Positions 1 to 5,523 of a stretch of 5,523 nucleotides of DNA are shown here, piece after piece. The position numbers and the translations under genes are program-made. Within the stretch, counting starts at the first letter, position 1, and each line of letters opens with the position of its first letter. Source of the stretch: Gammaproteobacteria bacterium. GTDB lineage: Bacteria > Pseudomonadota > Gammaproteobacteria > Chromatiales > Chromatiaceae. The stretch is taken from assembly GCA_024277555.1 (NCBI GenBank), contig JAJRUY010000287.1, forward strand, positions 1 to 5,523, read 5' to 3'. Below the pieces are notes generated by a model that was not told the DNA's origin, made no database searches, and saw only the letters and a program-made list of their open reading frames with translations.

Positions 1-1337
1 AGTCCATAGGAAATATTGGCTGCTACGGTATCGTTGAACAGCACAGATTCCTGACCTACATAGGCGATGCTGTCACGCAAGCTGCGCAGCCTGATCTCGC
101 CAAGGGGGATGCCGTCCAGTAAAATGCGTCCGGATGTTGGCTCGTAAAAGCGCGGAATCAGCGCCGCAATCGTGGTTTTTCCACTGCCGGATGAGCCGAC
201 CAGCGCCACGCTCTGTCCCGGCTCAAGGGTAAAATTGATGCCACGCAAGGCATGGTTTTCTGCCTGCTCATAGCGAAAGCTGACATTGTCAAAACTGATG
301 CGTCCCTGAATCCCGCTCAATTCCCTGGTGCCGGTATCCGTTTCAGGCTTTTCATCAATGAGGCGGAATACGGATTCCGCTCCGGCCAGCCCTGTCTGTA
401 ACGGCTGATTGATCGCTGTCAGGCGCTTGATGGGCGGAAACAGGAGACCCATGGCGGTGAAGAAGGCGGTGAACTCCCCCACAGTCATAGGCTCCCCACC
501 AAACTGGCCGGTTCCCAGATAGATCAGCAGGGCGATCATGATGGCGCCGATAAACTCCACGATTGGCGCGCTGGTGGCATCTGTCACCTTGAGTTTGAAA
601 CGGTAGCGGCGCACCCAGTTTGCCAATTTGCCGAAGCGCTTGCGCTCGGATTCCTCGCCACCGTACACCTTGACGATCTTGTTGCCACGGGTGGCTTCTT
701 CCAGGGCATGGGTCATTTCTCCCATGGTTTCCTGCAAGTCGCGGCTGGAACGGCGCATGCGCCCGGCAACGAAACGCACAAACACCAGCATCACGGGCAG
801 CAGCACCGACACTACCAGGGTGAAGCGCCAGTTGAGATACAACATGAAAGCCAGCAGCCCGATCACGGAAAGGGAATCCCGCAACAATACCACCAGTACC
901 CGGGTGGCGGCTGTGGTTACCTGGGTGACATCATAGGTTATCTTGGCGATCAGATTGCCCGTGGCATGGGCATCAAAATAGGCTATGGGCAAGGTCAGGA
1001 TGCGCTCAAACATTTCCCGCCGCAGATCCAGCACTACCTTGCCACCCACCCACTGAAACGCCACCCGGCTGACAAAACCGAATATGCCTCGCAGCATATA
1101 CAGCAGCAGCAGGGCAATAGGCATCCAGAACATGTACTGCTGATCGCGCTCCACGAACGCCTTGTCCATCAGCGGCTTCATCAGATAAGGGATGGCAGGC
1201 TCGGTGGCAGCCAGAAAAACCGTGAATGCGATGGCCAGCACAAATGCCAGCCAGTATGGCCGCACATAGCCAAGCAAGCGCAGGTAGAGCTCCTTGCTTT
1301 CCGTGAAAGTGGTTTGGGGCAGGTGTTTGCGGCTCAT
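1..1337 (-). CDS. msbA: Lipid A export ABC transporter MsbA (3' end cut by window edge)
   Basis: This is the ATP-driven flippase that moves lipid A-core from the inner to the outer leaflet of the inner membrane. It is a half-transporter with an N-terminal six-helix domain and a C-terminal nucleotide-binding domain, and acts as a homodimer. The reading frame opens with ATG at 1337 (MSRKHLPQTTF) and stays open to the left edge, giving 445 codons of an expected ~580. Visible are a first membrane helix near residues 28-50 and MsbA-typical blocks such as LMKPLMDKAF, WVGGKVV and KITYDVTQV. The NBD shows an A-loop tyrosine (Y356), Walker A GSSGSGKTT (381-389) and the Q-loop glutamine Q429 in YVGQES. 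The ABC signature, Walker B and H-loop lie beyond the window. The start directly abuts the acyltransferase stop (TGAATG), and the upstream ribosome site is weak (GGTAG), so translation is probably coupled. The gene is intact as far as it can be seen. Family assignment is firm because similarity to E. coli MsbA runs along the whole visible length. Confidence 0.95.
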   Translation of the reverse strand, partial: MSRKHLPQTTFTESKELYLRLLGYVRPYWLAFVLAIAFTVFLAATEPAIPYLMKPLMDKAFVERDQQYMFWMPIALLLLYMLRGIFGFVSRVAFQWVGGKVVLDLRREMFERILTLPIAYFDAHATGNLIAKITYDVTQVTTAATRVLVVLLRDSLSVIGLLAFMLYLNWRFTLVVSVLLPVMLVFVRFVAGRMRRSSRDLQETMGEMTHALEEATRGNKIVKVYGGEESERKRFGKLANWVRRYRFKLKVTDATSAPIVEFIGAIMIALLIYLGTGQFGGEPMTVGEFTAFFTAMGLLFPPIKRLTAINQPLQTGLAGAESVFRLIDEKPETDTGTRELSGIQGRISFDNVSFRYEQAENHALRGINFTLEPGQSVALVGSSGSGKTTIAALIPRFYEPTSGRILLDGIPLGEIRLRSLRDSIAYVGQESVLFNDTVAANISYG

Positions 1338-2264
1338 TCAATCTACCGGATAGAGCCGGGGGTCAGATCGCTGCGGGCGGGTGCGAAAACGGCGGTGTAT
1401 CCACATGTATTGCTCCGGGGTTTCACGCACCCATTTCTCCACCAGGTCATTTACGCGTTGGGTATCCGCAATCAGGTCATCGCTGGGAAAATCCTCCCAG
1501 GGGGGCTCCAGAAACAAGTCATGCCCCTTGCCATCTTTGCGCCGGATGGCGCGAAAAGGCACCACAGCGGCTCCACTCACTTTCGCCAGGCGCGCTGTGG
1601 CGGAGTTGGTAGAGGCCGTGATACCAAAAAACTCCACGAATATCGATTCCCTGCGCGCCGTATTCTGATCCGCAGCATACCATACGGCATGGCCTTGTTT
1701 AAGCGCACGCACAAGGCCGCGTACATTGTGTCTGGGAACCAGCCCCTGGATCCACTTGCGCCGTGCGCTGCTGATAACTTTCTCCACTACCGGGTTGTTG
1801 TTTGGGCGGTACATGCCCATGAATGGCTGTACATGCAGCAGCAGGCGATTTCCCAGTTCCGGGCTGTTCAGATGTGCAGACAACAGTAATACGCCTTTGC
1901 CACGCCGCAGCGCCTGATGCAGGTTTTCCAGCCCATGTACATGCACCAGCTTTGCGATACGGCCGGGTGATCCCCACCAGGCGAGGGGTGCCTCAAGCAG
2001 GCTGATGCCAAGATTGTCACAGCTTTTGTGCAGCAGCTGCGCCCGCCATTGGGGGGTTTGATCGGGGAAGCACAGGTCGATATTGGTTTGTGCAATTTTT
2101 TTTCGCTTGGGCAGGAGCAGCACATACAGCCGCCCCACGAAAGGCCCGAGAAACAGGATCACTGGATAGGGCAGCAACGCCAGCAGGCGCAGGGCAGCAG
2201 CGCCGACCCAGGCAGGCCACAGGCGCGGATGATACAGCGGAAGTCCTTCGAATTTGTTTGCCAC
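1338..2264 (-). CDS. lpxL: Lipid A biosynthesis (lauroyl-type) acyltransferase, LpxL/HtrB family
   Basis: This enzyme transfers a fatty acyl chain from acyl-ACP to Kdo2-lipid IVA, forming the secondary acyl chain of lipid A at the inner membrane's cytoplasmic face. From GTG at 2264 it gives 308 aa, against about 306 for E. coli LpxL. A hydrophobic N-terminal anchor spans about residues 16-51 and is followed by a basic stretch (KRKK, 53-56). The catalytic HX4E motif is H131...E136 (SAHLNSPE). Family blocks YRPNNNP (152-158) and, near the C-terminus, PEQYMWIHRRFRTRP are clear. The frame is open upstream to an ATG at 2480, but those 72 codons lie wholly over rmlD and do not resemble the family. 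The GTG start gives MANKFEGLPLYHPRLWP, which fits LpxL N-termini. It lies 7 nt after the rmlD stop with only a poor, close GGGG as ribosome site, which suggests coupling. Which acyl chain and position it uses (LpxL, LpxP or LpxM type) cannot be told from sequence alone. Its neighbour msbA supports the lipid A role. Confidence 0.9.
   Translation of the reverse strand: MANKFEGLPLYHPRLWPAWVGAAALRLLALLPYPVILFLGPFVGRLYVLLLPKRKKIAQTNIDLCFPDQTPQWRAQLLHKSCDNLGISLLEAPLAWWGSPGRIAKLVHVHGLENLHQALRRGKGVLLLSAHLNSPELGNRLLLHVQPFMGMYRPNNNPVVEKVISSARRKWIQGLVPRHNVRGLVRALKQGHAVWYAADQNTARRESIFVEFFGITASTNSATARLAKVSGAAVVPFRAIRRKDGKGHDLFLEPPWEDFPSDDLIADTQRVNDLVEKWVRETPEQYMWIHRRFRTRPQRSDPRLYPVD
2096..2103 (-). repeat. 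Run of eight A in the acyltransferase message
   Basis: Eight T on the plus strand give eight A on the coding strand, spanning codons R54 to I57 (CGA AAA AAA ATT) of the acyltransferase. Gain of one base would lead to a stop at 2017-2019, and loss of one base to a stop at 1868-1870. Either would remove the HX4E catalytic motif or the protein after it. The run keeps the frame open as sequenced. Its use as a slippage site is only a possibility. Confidence 0.6.
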
Positions 2265-2271
2265 GACCCCG

Positions 2272-3186
2272 TCAGGCGCCAGTGTCCCGCATTTCTTCCA
2301 GACACAGGGCCAGCCCACGCCGCCAGTGAGGCAGACGCACCCCGAAAGCCGCCGCCAGATTGTCATTGTCCAGTATGGAATAGGCGGGGCGAGCTGCAGG
2401 CGTGGGATACTGTGGTGTAGAAATCGGCTCCAGCACACAGTCTTCTGCGGTCTGCTCAAGAATCGCCTGGGCAAATTCATGCCAACTGGCCTGTCCTGCA
2501 GCAGTCAGATGAAATACCTGGCCACTGTATTTGCCAAACTGGAACCGGCCATGGGAGGTTTTGCATTGCGCCAGCACCTGGGCGGCTGATTCGGCAATCA
2601 AGCGTGACCAGGTGGGGGCGCCAAACTGATCGGAAACCACCCCAAGGCGGTCTTTCTCGCAGAACAGGCGCAGCATGGTGAGCAGAAAATTTTTGCCCCT
2701 GGTGCCGTAAACCCAGGCGGTGCGCAAGATCAGATTTTCCGCACGGGATGCAATCAGCTCCTGTTCTCCGGCAAGTTTGGATTTGCCGTAAACGCTCCCG
2801 GGGGCGGGTTCGTCGTTCTCCTTCCAGGGGCGGTCTGCAACACCGGAAAACACATAGTCGGTGGAAAAATGCAGCACCGGAATATCCAGCTCTGCCCCCA
2901 GCTTGCCCATTTCCCCCACTGCCTCGGCATTGATGCGGTAGGCCAGTTCCGGCTCTGATTCCGCCTCATCAACCGCGGTGTAGGCCGTGGCATTCACCAT
3001 CAGCGCTGGTCGCAGCTGCCGCACCAGGACATCCAGGGCGTCGCCATCTGTCAGATCCAGGTAATGATCCGCATCATCCACACCGGCTGTGGTTATTTCT
3101 CCCAGGGGCGCCAGGGTGCGTCGCAACTCCCAGCCAAGCTGGCCGCTATGGCCGAACAGTAAAATCAGCGGGGATGCTTCACTCAT
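2272..3186 (-). CDS. rmlD: dTDP-4-dehydrorhamnose reductase RmlD
   Basis: RmlD catalyses the last step of dTDP-L-rhamnose synthesis, the NAD(P)H-dependent reduction of dTDP-4-keto-L-rhamnose, in the cytoplasm. The 304 aa product matches the family length (E. coli 299). It is a short-chain dehydrogenase/reductase with the nucleotide-binding glycines G12-x2-G15-x2-G18 (GHSGQLG), NATAYTAVDEAE at about 65-76, the FSTDYVF block with T109, and the catalytic pair Y133xxxK137 in VYGKSK. Family blocks RTAWVYG and SDQFGAPTW follow. Its ATG overlaps the rmlC stop by 4 nt (ATGA). No strong Shine-Dalgarno is seen upstream, so translation probably depends on termination of rmlC. The gene is complete with no missing key residue. 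It is the last gene of the rhamnose block and is followed after 7 nt by the acyltransferase. Confidence 0.96.
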   Translation of the reverse strand: MSEASPLILLFGHSGQLGWELRRTLAPLGEITTAGVDDADHYLDLTDGDALDVLVRQLRPALMVNATAYTAVDEAESEPELAYRINAEAVGEMGKLGAELDIPVLHFSTDYVFSGVADRPWKENDEPAPGSVYGKSKLAGEQELIASRAENLILRTAWVYGTRGKNFLLTMLRLFCEKDRLGVVSDQFGAPTWSRLIAESAAQVLAQCKTSHGRFQFGKYSGQVFHLTAAGQASWHEFAQAILEQTAEDCVLEPISTPQYPTPAARPAYSILDNDNLAAAFGVRLPHWRRGLALCLEEMRDTGA

Positions 3187-3743
3187 GACAGATACTCAGG
3201 CAGGCGTTGTTCGGGAATGTCCTTCAATAGCGGGGCATCGGCGTCTTTGCCGGACAGGCTGGGTTTGCCGACGATGGGCCAGTCGATGCCTATGTCTTCA
3301 TCGTCCCAGCGGATACTCAATTCGGTTTCAGGATGATACGACTCGGTGCATTTGTAGCTGAAGATCGCCTGATTGCTGGTTACCACATAGCCATGGGCAA
3401 AGCCCGGCGGAACCCACAGCTGGCGGCGGGTATCACCGGAAAGGATCGCACCCACCCATTTGCCAAAATGAGGAGACCCACGCCTCACATCCACCGCCAC
3501 ATCGAATACTTCCCCCATCACCACCTGCACCAGTTTGCCCTGGGAGTGGGGGTGCTGCAGATGCAGGCCACGCAGGATGCCATGGCTGGACAAGGCCATG
3601 TTGTCCTGTACGAACGGGCCTTCGATACCAGCCTGTGCATAACGCTGCTGCTGCCAGGTTTCCATGAACCAGCCACGTTTGTCGCCATGTACGGTCGGCT
3701 CGACGATCAGTACGCCGGGAATATCGGTTTCGAGTATTTTCAT
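3183..3743 (-). CDS. rmlC: dTDP-4-dehydrorhamnose 3,5-epimerase RmlC
   Basis: RmlC epimerises C3 and C5 of dTDP-4-keto-6-deoxy-D-glucose, the third step of dTDP-L-rhamnose synthesis. It is a small cytoplasmic cupin-fold enzyme that works as a dimer. The product is 186 aa (E. coli 185). Visible family signatures are DKRGWFMETW (21-30), FVQDNMALSSHGILRGLHLQ (44-63) with the expected catalytic base H61, K70 in QGKLVQV, the WVPPGFAHGY block (110-119), the tyrosines Y130 and Y136 in the catalytic-tyrosine region, and D167 in LSGKDAD, which pairs with the base histidine in this family. The start ATG shares one base with the rmlA stop (TGATG) and has a good purine-rich ribosome site 6 nt upstream. 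The stop overlaps the rmlD start by 4 nt. The gene appears complete and functional. Confidence 0.97.
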   Translation of the reverse strand: MKILETDIPGVLIVEPTVHGDKRGWFMETWQQQRYAQAGIEGPFVQDNMALSSHGILRGLHLQHPHSQGKLVQVVMGEVFDVAVDVRRGSPHFGKWVGAILSGDTRRQLWVPPGFAHGYVVTSNQAIFSYKCTESYHPETELSIRWDDEDIGIDWPIVGKPSLSGKDADAPLLKDIPEQRLPEYLS

Positions 3744-3756
3744 CAGATGCTCTCCC
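3741..3756 (-). promoter_or_regulatory. rmlA/rmlC junction: GGGAGAG ribosome site and TGATG overlap
   Basis: GGGAGAG (3750-3756) lies 6 nt before the rmlC ATG (3743-3741). The rmlA stop TGA (3745-3743) shares base 3743 with that ATG. This is the strongest Shine-Dalgarno-like site in the window, so RmlC may be translated by fresh initiation as well as by re-initiation. Confidence 0.7.
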
Positions 3757-4615
3757 GCAACAAGTCCTGCAGATAATGCCCATAGGCGGTTTTGTCCAGT
3801 TCTGCTGCCAAAGCCAGCAACTGTTCATCATCCACCCAGCCCATGCGCCAGGCAACCTCTTCCGGACAGCATACCTTCAGTCCCTGACGGGTTTCCAGGG
3901 TCTGGATAAACTGCGCAGCATCCAGCAGGGAATCATGGGTGCCGGTGTCCAGCCATGCCATGCCCCGGCCCAGCACTTCCACCTTCAGTTGCCCCGAAGA
4001 CAGATAATGCTTGTTCACGTCGGTAATTTCCAGCTCGCCCCGCTGTGAGGGGCGCACCGCCCTGGCGATATCCACTACCTGGTTGTCGTAAAAATACAGT
4101 CCGGTCACCGCATAACGGGATTTTGGCCGGAGCGGTTTTTCCTCCAGACTCAGGGCGTGAAAATCTGCATCGAACTCTACTACCCCGTAGCGCTGGGGAT
4201 CTTGTACGGAATAGGCAAACACGGTTGCCCCCTCCGTCTGCCCAGCGGCTCCCGTTAGCAGGCTGCTGAAATCATGACCATAAAAGATATTGTCTCCTAA
4301 CACCAGTGCGCAGCTGTCGCTGCCGATAAAACTTTCGCCGATGAGGAATGCCTGGGCCAAGCCTTCCGGCCTGGCCTGCACCGCATATTGAATGCTCATT
4401 CCCCAGTGACTGCCATCTCCCAGCAGCTCTTCAAACAGGGGTGTGTCCCGGGGCGTGGAAATGAGCAACACCTCGCGGATGCCCGCCAGCATCAGGGTGC
4501 TCAACGGATAGTAGATCATGGGCTTGTCATACACCGGCAGCAACTGCTTGGAGATGCTGCGCGTCACCGGATGCAGGCGGGTGCCAGAGCCGCCAGCCAG
4601 GACAATACCTTTCAT
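3743..4615 (-). CDS. rmlA: Glucose-1-phosphate thymidylyltransferase RmlA
   Basis: RmlA joins glucose-1-phosphate and dTTP to dTDP-glucose and pyrophosphate, the entry step of dTDP-rhamnose synthesis, and in the family it is feedback-inhibited by dTDP-rhamnose. The product is 290 aa (E. coli about 293). The nucleotidyltransferase signature LAGGSGTRLHP (6-16) with R13 and K23 is followed by KQLLPVYDKPMIYYPLS (23-39), QARPEGLAQA (80-89), metal-binding D108 in LGDNIFYG, EEKP with K160, VTGLYFYD (170-177) and the second metal aspartate D223 in WLDTGTHDS. ATG at 4615 is chosen because the protein then begins MKGIVLAGG as in the family. An in-frame start 18 codons upstream (4669) would add residues that lie over the rmlB end. 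The chosen start overlaps the rmlB stop by 4 nt (ATGA) and has GGGGG 7 nt upstream. The gene is complete. Confidence 0.97.
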   Translation of the reverse strand: MKGIVLAGGSGTRLHPVTRSISKQLLPVYDKPMIYYPLSTLMLAGIREVLLISTPRDTPLFEELLGDGSHWGMSIQYAVQARPEGLAQAFLIGESFIGSDSCALVLGDNIFYGHDFSSLLTGAAGQTEGATVFAYSVQDPQRYGVVEFDADFHALSLEEKPLRPKSRYAVTGLYFYDNQVVDIARAVRPSQRGELEITDVNKHYLSSGQLKVEVLGRGMAWLDTGTHDSLLDAAQFIQTLETRQGLKVCCPEEVAWRMGWVDDEQLLALAAELDKTAYGHYLQDLLRESI

Positions 4616-4627
4616 TCGATTACCCCC
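4612..4627 (-). promoter_or_regulatory. rmlB/rmlA translational junction: GGGGG ribosome site and ATGA overlap
   Basis: GGGGG (4623-4627) lies 7 nt before the rmlA ATG (4615-4613), and that ATG overlaps the rmlB TGA (4614-4612). This supports ATG 4615 over the in-frame upstream start at 4669 and suggests translational coupling of RmlB and RmlA. Coupling is inference; the overlap is seen directly. Confidence 0.7.
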
Positions 4628-5523
4628 AGGCGTTCGCCACGGTAGCTGCCATCCAGCACCCGTTGGCACCAGATGGCATTGTTCAGATACCAGTCTACCG
4701 TCTTAATCATGCCGGACTCGAAGGTTTCCTCCGGCACCCAGCCCAGTTCCCGCTTGATCTTGTCGGCGTCGATGGCATAACGCCGGTCATGTCCGGGACG
4801 ATCGGTGACATGGGTAATCAATTCCTCATAGCGGCCAATGCCCCCAGGATGGTGTGGGCGCTTTTGATCCAGAATCGCACACAGGGTTTTCACCACTTCC
4901 AGGTTGGTTTTCTCGTTGTGTCCGCCGATATTGTAGGTTTCACCCGTGCGCCCGGTTTCCAGCACCCGTAACAGCGCCCGGGCATGATCATCAACATGCA
5001 GCCAGTCCCGAATCTGGTCGCCCTTGCCGTAAATGGGCAGGGGTTTGCCTGCCAGGGCATTGAGAATAATCAGGGGCACCAGCTTCTCCGGAAACTGACA
5101 GGGCCCATAGTTGTTGGAACAGTTGGTGATCAGCACCGGCAGGCCGTAGGTTTCGTGCCAGGCGCGCACCATGTGATCAGAGCTGGCCTTGCTGGCGGAA
5201 TAGGGGGAGTTGGGCTGATAGGGAGATTCCTCGGTAAACAATCCGGTCGATCCCAGGCTGCCATAGACTTCATCGGTGGAAATGTGGTGGAAGCGGAATT
5301 GCCGTTTTTCCGCCTCGGGCAGCTCGTTCCAGTAGGCGCGTGCTGCTTCCAGCAGCACACAGGTTCCGGTGACATTGGTTTCGACAAAGGCTGCCGGGCC
5401 GTCGATGGAGCGGTCTACATGAGATTCGGCAGCCAGGTGCATGATGGCATCGGGACGGTGTTCCCGCAGCACCCGGGCTACCTCGGCAGCATCACAGATA
5501 TCCACCTGTTCAAAGGCATAACG
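4612..5523 (-). CDS. rmlB: dTDP-glucose 4,6-dehydratase RmlB (5' end cut by window edge)
   Basis: RmlB converts dTDP-glucose to dTDP-4-keto-6-deoxyglucose, using a tightly bound NAD+ in an oxidation-dehydration-reduction cycle. It is an extended short-chain dehydrogenase/reductase. The frame is open to the right edge, giving 303 residues. By comparison with E. coli RmlB (about 360 aa), some 50 N-terminal residues with the GxxGxxG site are outside the window. Numbering from the edge, the visible motifs are MHLAAESHVDRSIDGPAAF (28-46), the active-site triad region STDE (82-85), Y108xxxK112 in YSASK, NCSNNYGP, and the C-terminal GETYNIGG, DRPGHD and GERLG blocks. A GTG at 5505 is an internal valine codon, not a start, because RYAFEQ upstream of it continues the family alignment. 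The stop overlaps the rmlA start by 4 nt. What remains is very like enterobacterial RmlB. RffG, the paralogue used in ECA synthesis, has the same activity, but the rml context favours RmlB. Confidence 0.96.
   Translation of the reverse strand, partial: RYAFEQVDICDAAEVARVLREHRPDAIMHLAAESHVDRSIDGPAAFVETNVTGTCVLLEAARAYWNELPEAEKRQFRFHHISTDEVYGSLGSTGLFTEESPYQPNSPYSASKASSDHMVRAWHETYGLPVLITNCSNNYGPCQFPEKLVPLIILNALAGKPLPIYGKGDQIRDWLHVDDHARALLRVLETGRTGETYNIGGHNEKTNLEVVKTLCAILDQKRPHHPGGIGRYEELITHVTDRPGHDRRYAIDADKIKRELGWVPEETFESGMIKTVDWYLNNAIWCQRVLDGSYRGERLGVIE

Noticed and set aside
708..1889. 393-codon open frame on the plus strand across the msbA/acyltransferase joint
   Set aside because: It is antisense to two well-supported genes, its product is His/Gln-rich with no family motif, and its composition is what the complement of these coding frames gives.
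2096..2103. T8 run on the plus strand as an intrinsic terminator
   Set aside because: No GC-rich hairpin stem precedes the run, and it lies inside a coding gene with no plus-strand transcript expected.
2265..2480. N-terminal extension of the acyltransferase to ATG 2480
   Set aside because: These codons lie over rmlD in another frame, do not resemble LpxL N-termini, and would make the protein about 70 residues too long.
3333..3776. 147-codon plus-strand frame opposite rmlC
   Set aside because: It is fully antisense to rmlC, without a recognisable motif or a matching operon context.
4616..4669. 18-codon extension of RmlA to an upstream start at 4669
   Set aside because: RmlA proteins begin at MKGIxLAGG, and the ATG at 4615 has its own ribosome site and the ATGA overlap. 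The extra residues are a shadow of the rmlB end.
5503..5505. GTG at 5505 as the true start of RmlB
   Set aside because: The frame continues to the window edge with RYAFEQ, which matches the RmlB family upstream of VDICD, so this GTG is an internal valine and the gene is only cut by the window.

Overview
The window is a stretch of an LPS/O-antigen biosynthesis operon from a Gram-negative bacterium. The protein sequences (RmlA, RmlB and RmlC of near-E. coli length and motif order, a clear MsbA, an LpxL/HtrB-type acyltransferase) fit a gammaproteobacterium or a close relative. Base composition is moderately GC-rich by eye (not counted). I cannot name the genus.

All six recognisable genes lie on the minus strand, so transcription runs from right to left: rmlB (5' part beyond the right edge), rmlA, rmlC, rmlD, an lpxL/htrB-like lipid A acyltransferase, and msbA (3' part beyond the left edge). 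The genes are packed without real gaps. rmlB/rmlA overlap by 4 nt (ATGA), rmlA/rmlC by 1 nt (TGATG), and rmlC/rmlD by 4 nt (ATGA). rmlD and the acyltransferase are 7 nt apart (GTG start), and the acyltransferase stop abuts the msbA start (TGAATG). There is no non-coding stretch above 7 nt, so I see no room for an internal terminator, RNA gene or dedicated intergenic promoter. Any promoter would lie to the right of the window or inside a coding region.

The first four genes make dTDP-L-rhamnose from glucose-1-phosphate and dTTP: RmlA activates the sugar, RmlB dehydrates it, RmlC epimerises it and RmlD reduces it. The acyltransferase adds a secondary acyl chain to lipid A on the cytoplasmic face of the inner membrane, and MsbA flips the finished lipid A-core. 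The operon therefore joins sugar-donor supply for O-antigen or core to the last steps of lipid A assembly and its export.

I found no mobile element, CRISPR array, tRNA/rRNA or phage gene, and no convincing sign of an undescribed system. The points worth a second look are modest: the rmlBACD order joined to lpxL-msbA, a run of eight A in the acyltransferase message, and the GTG start of that gene.
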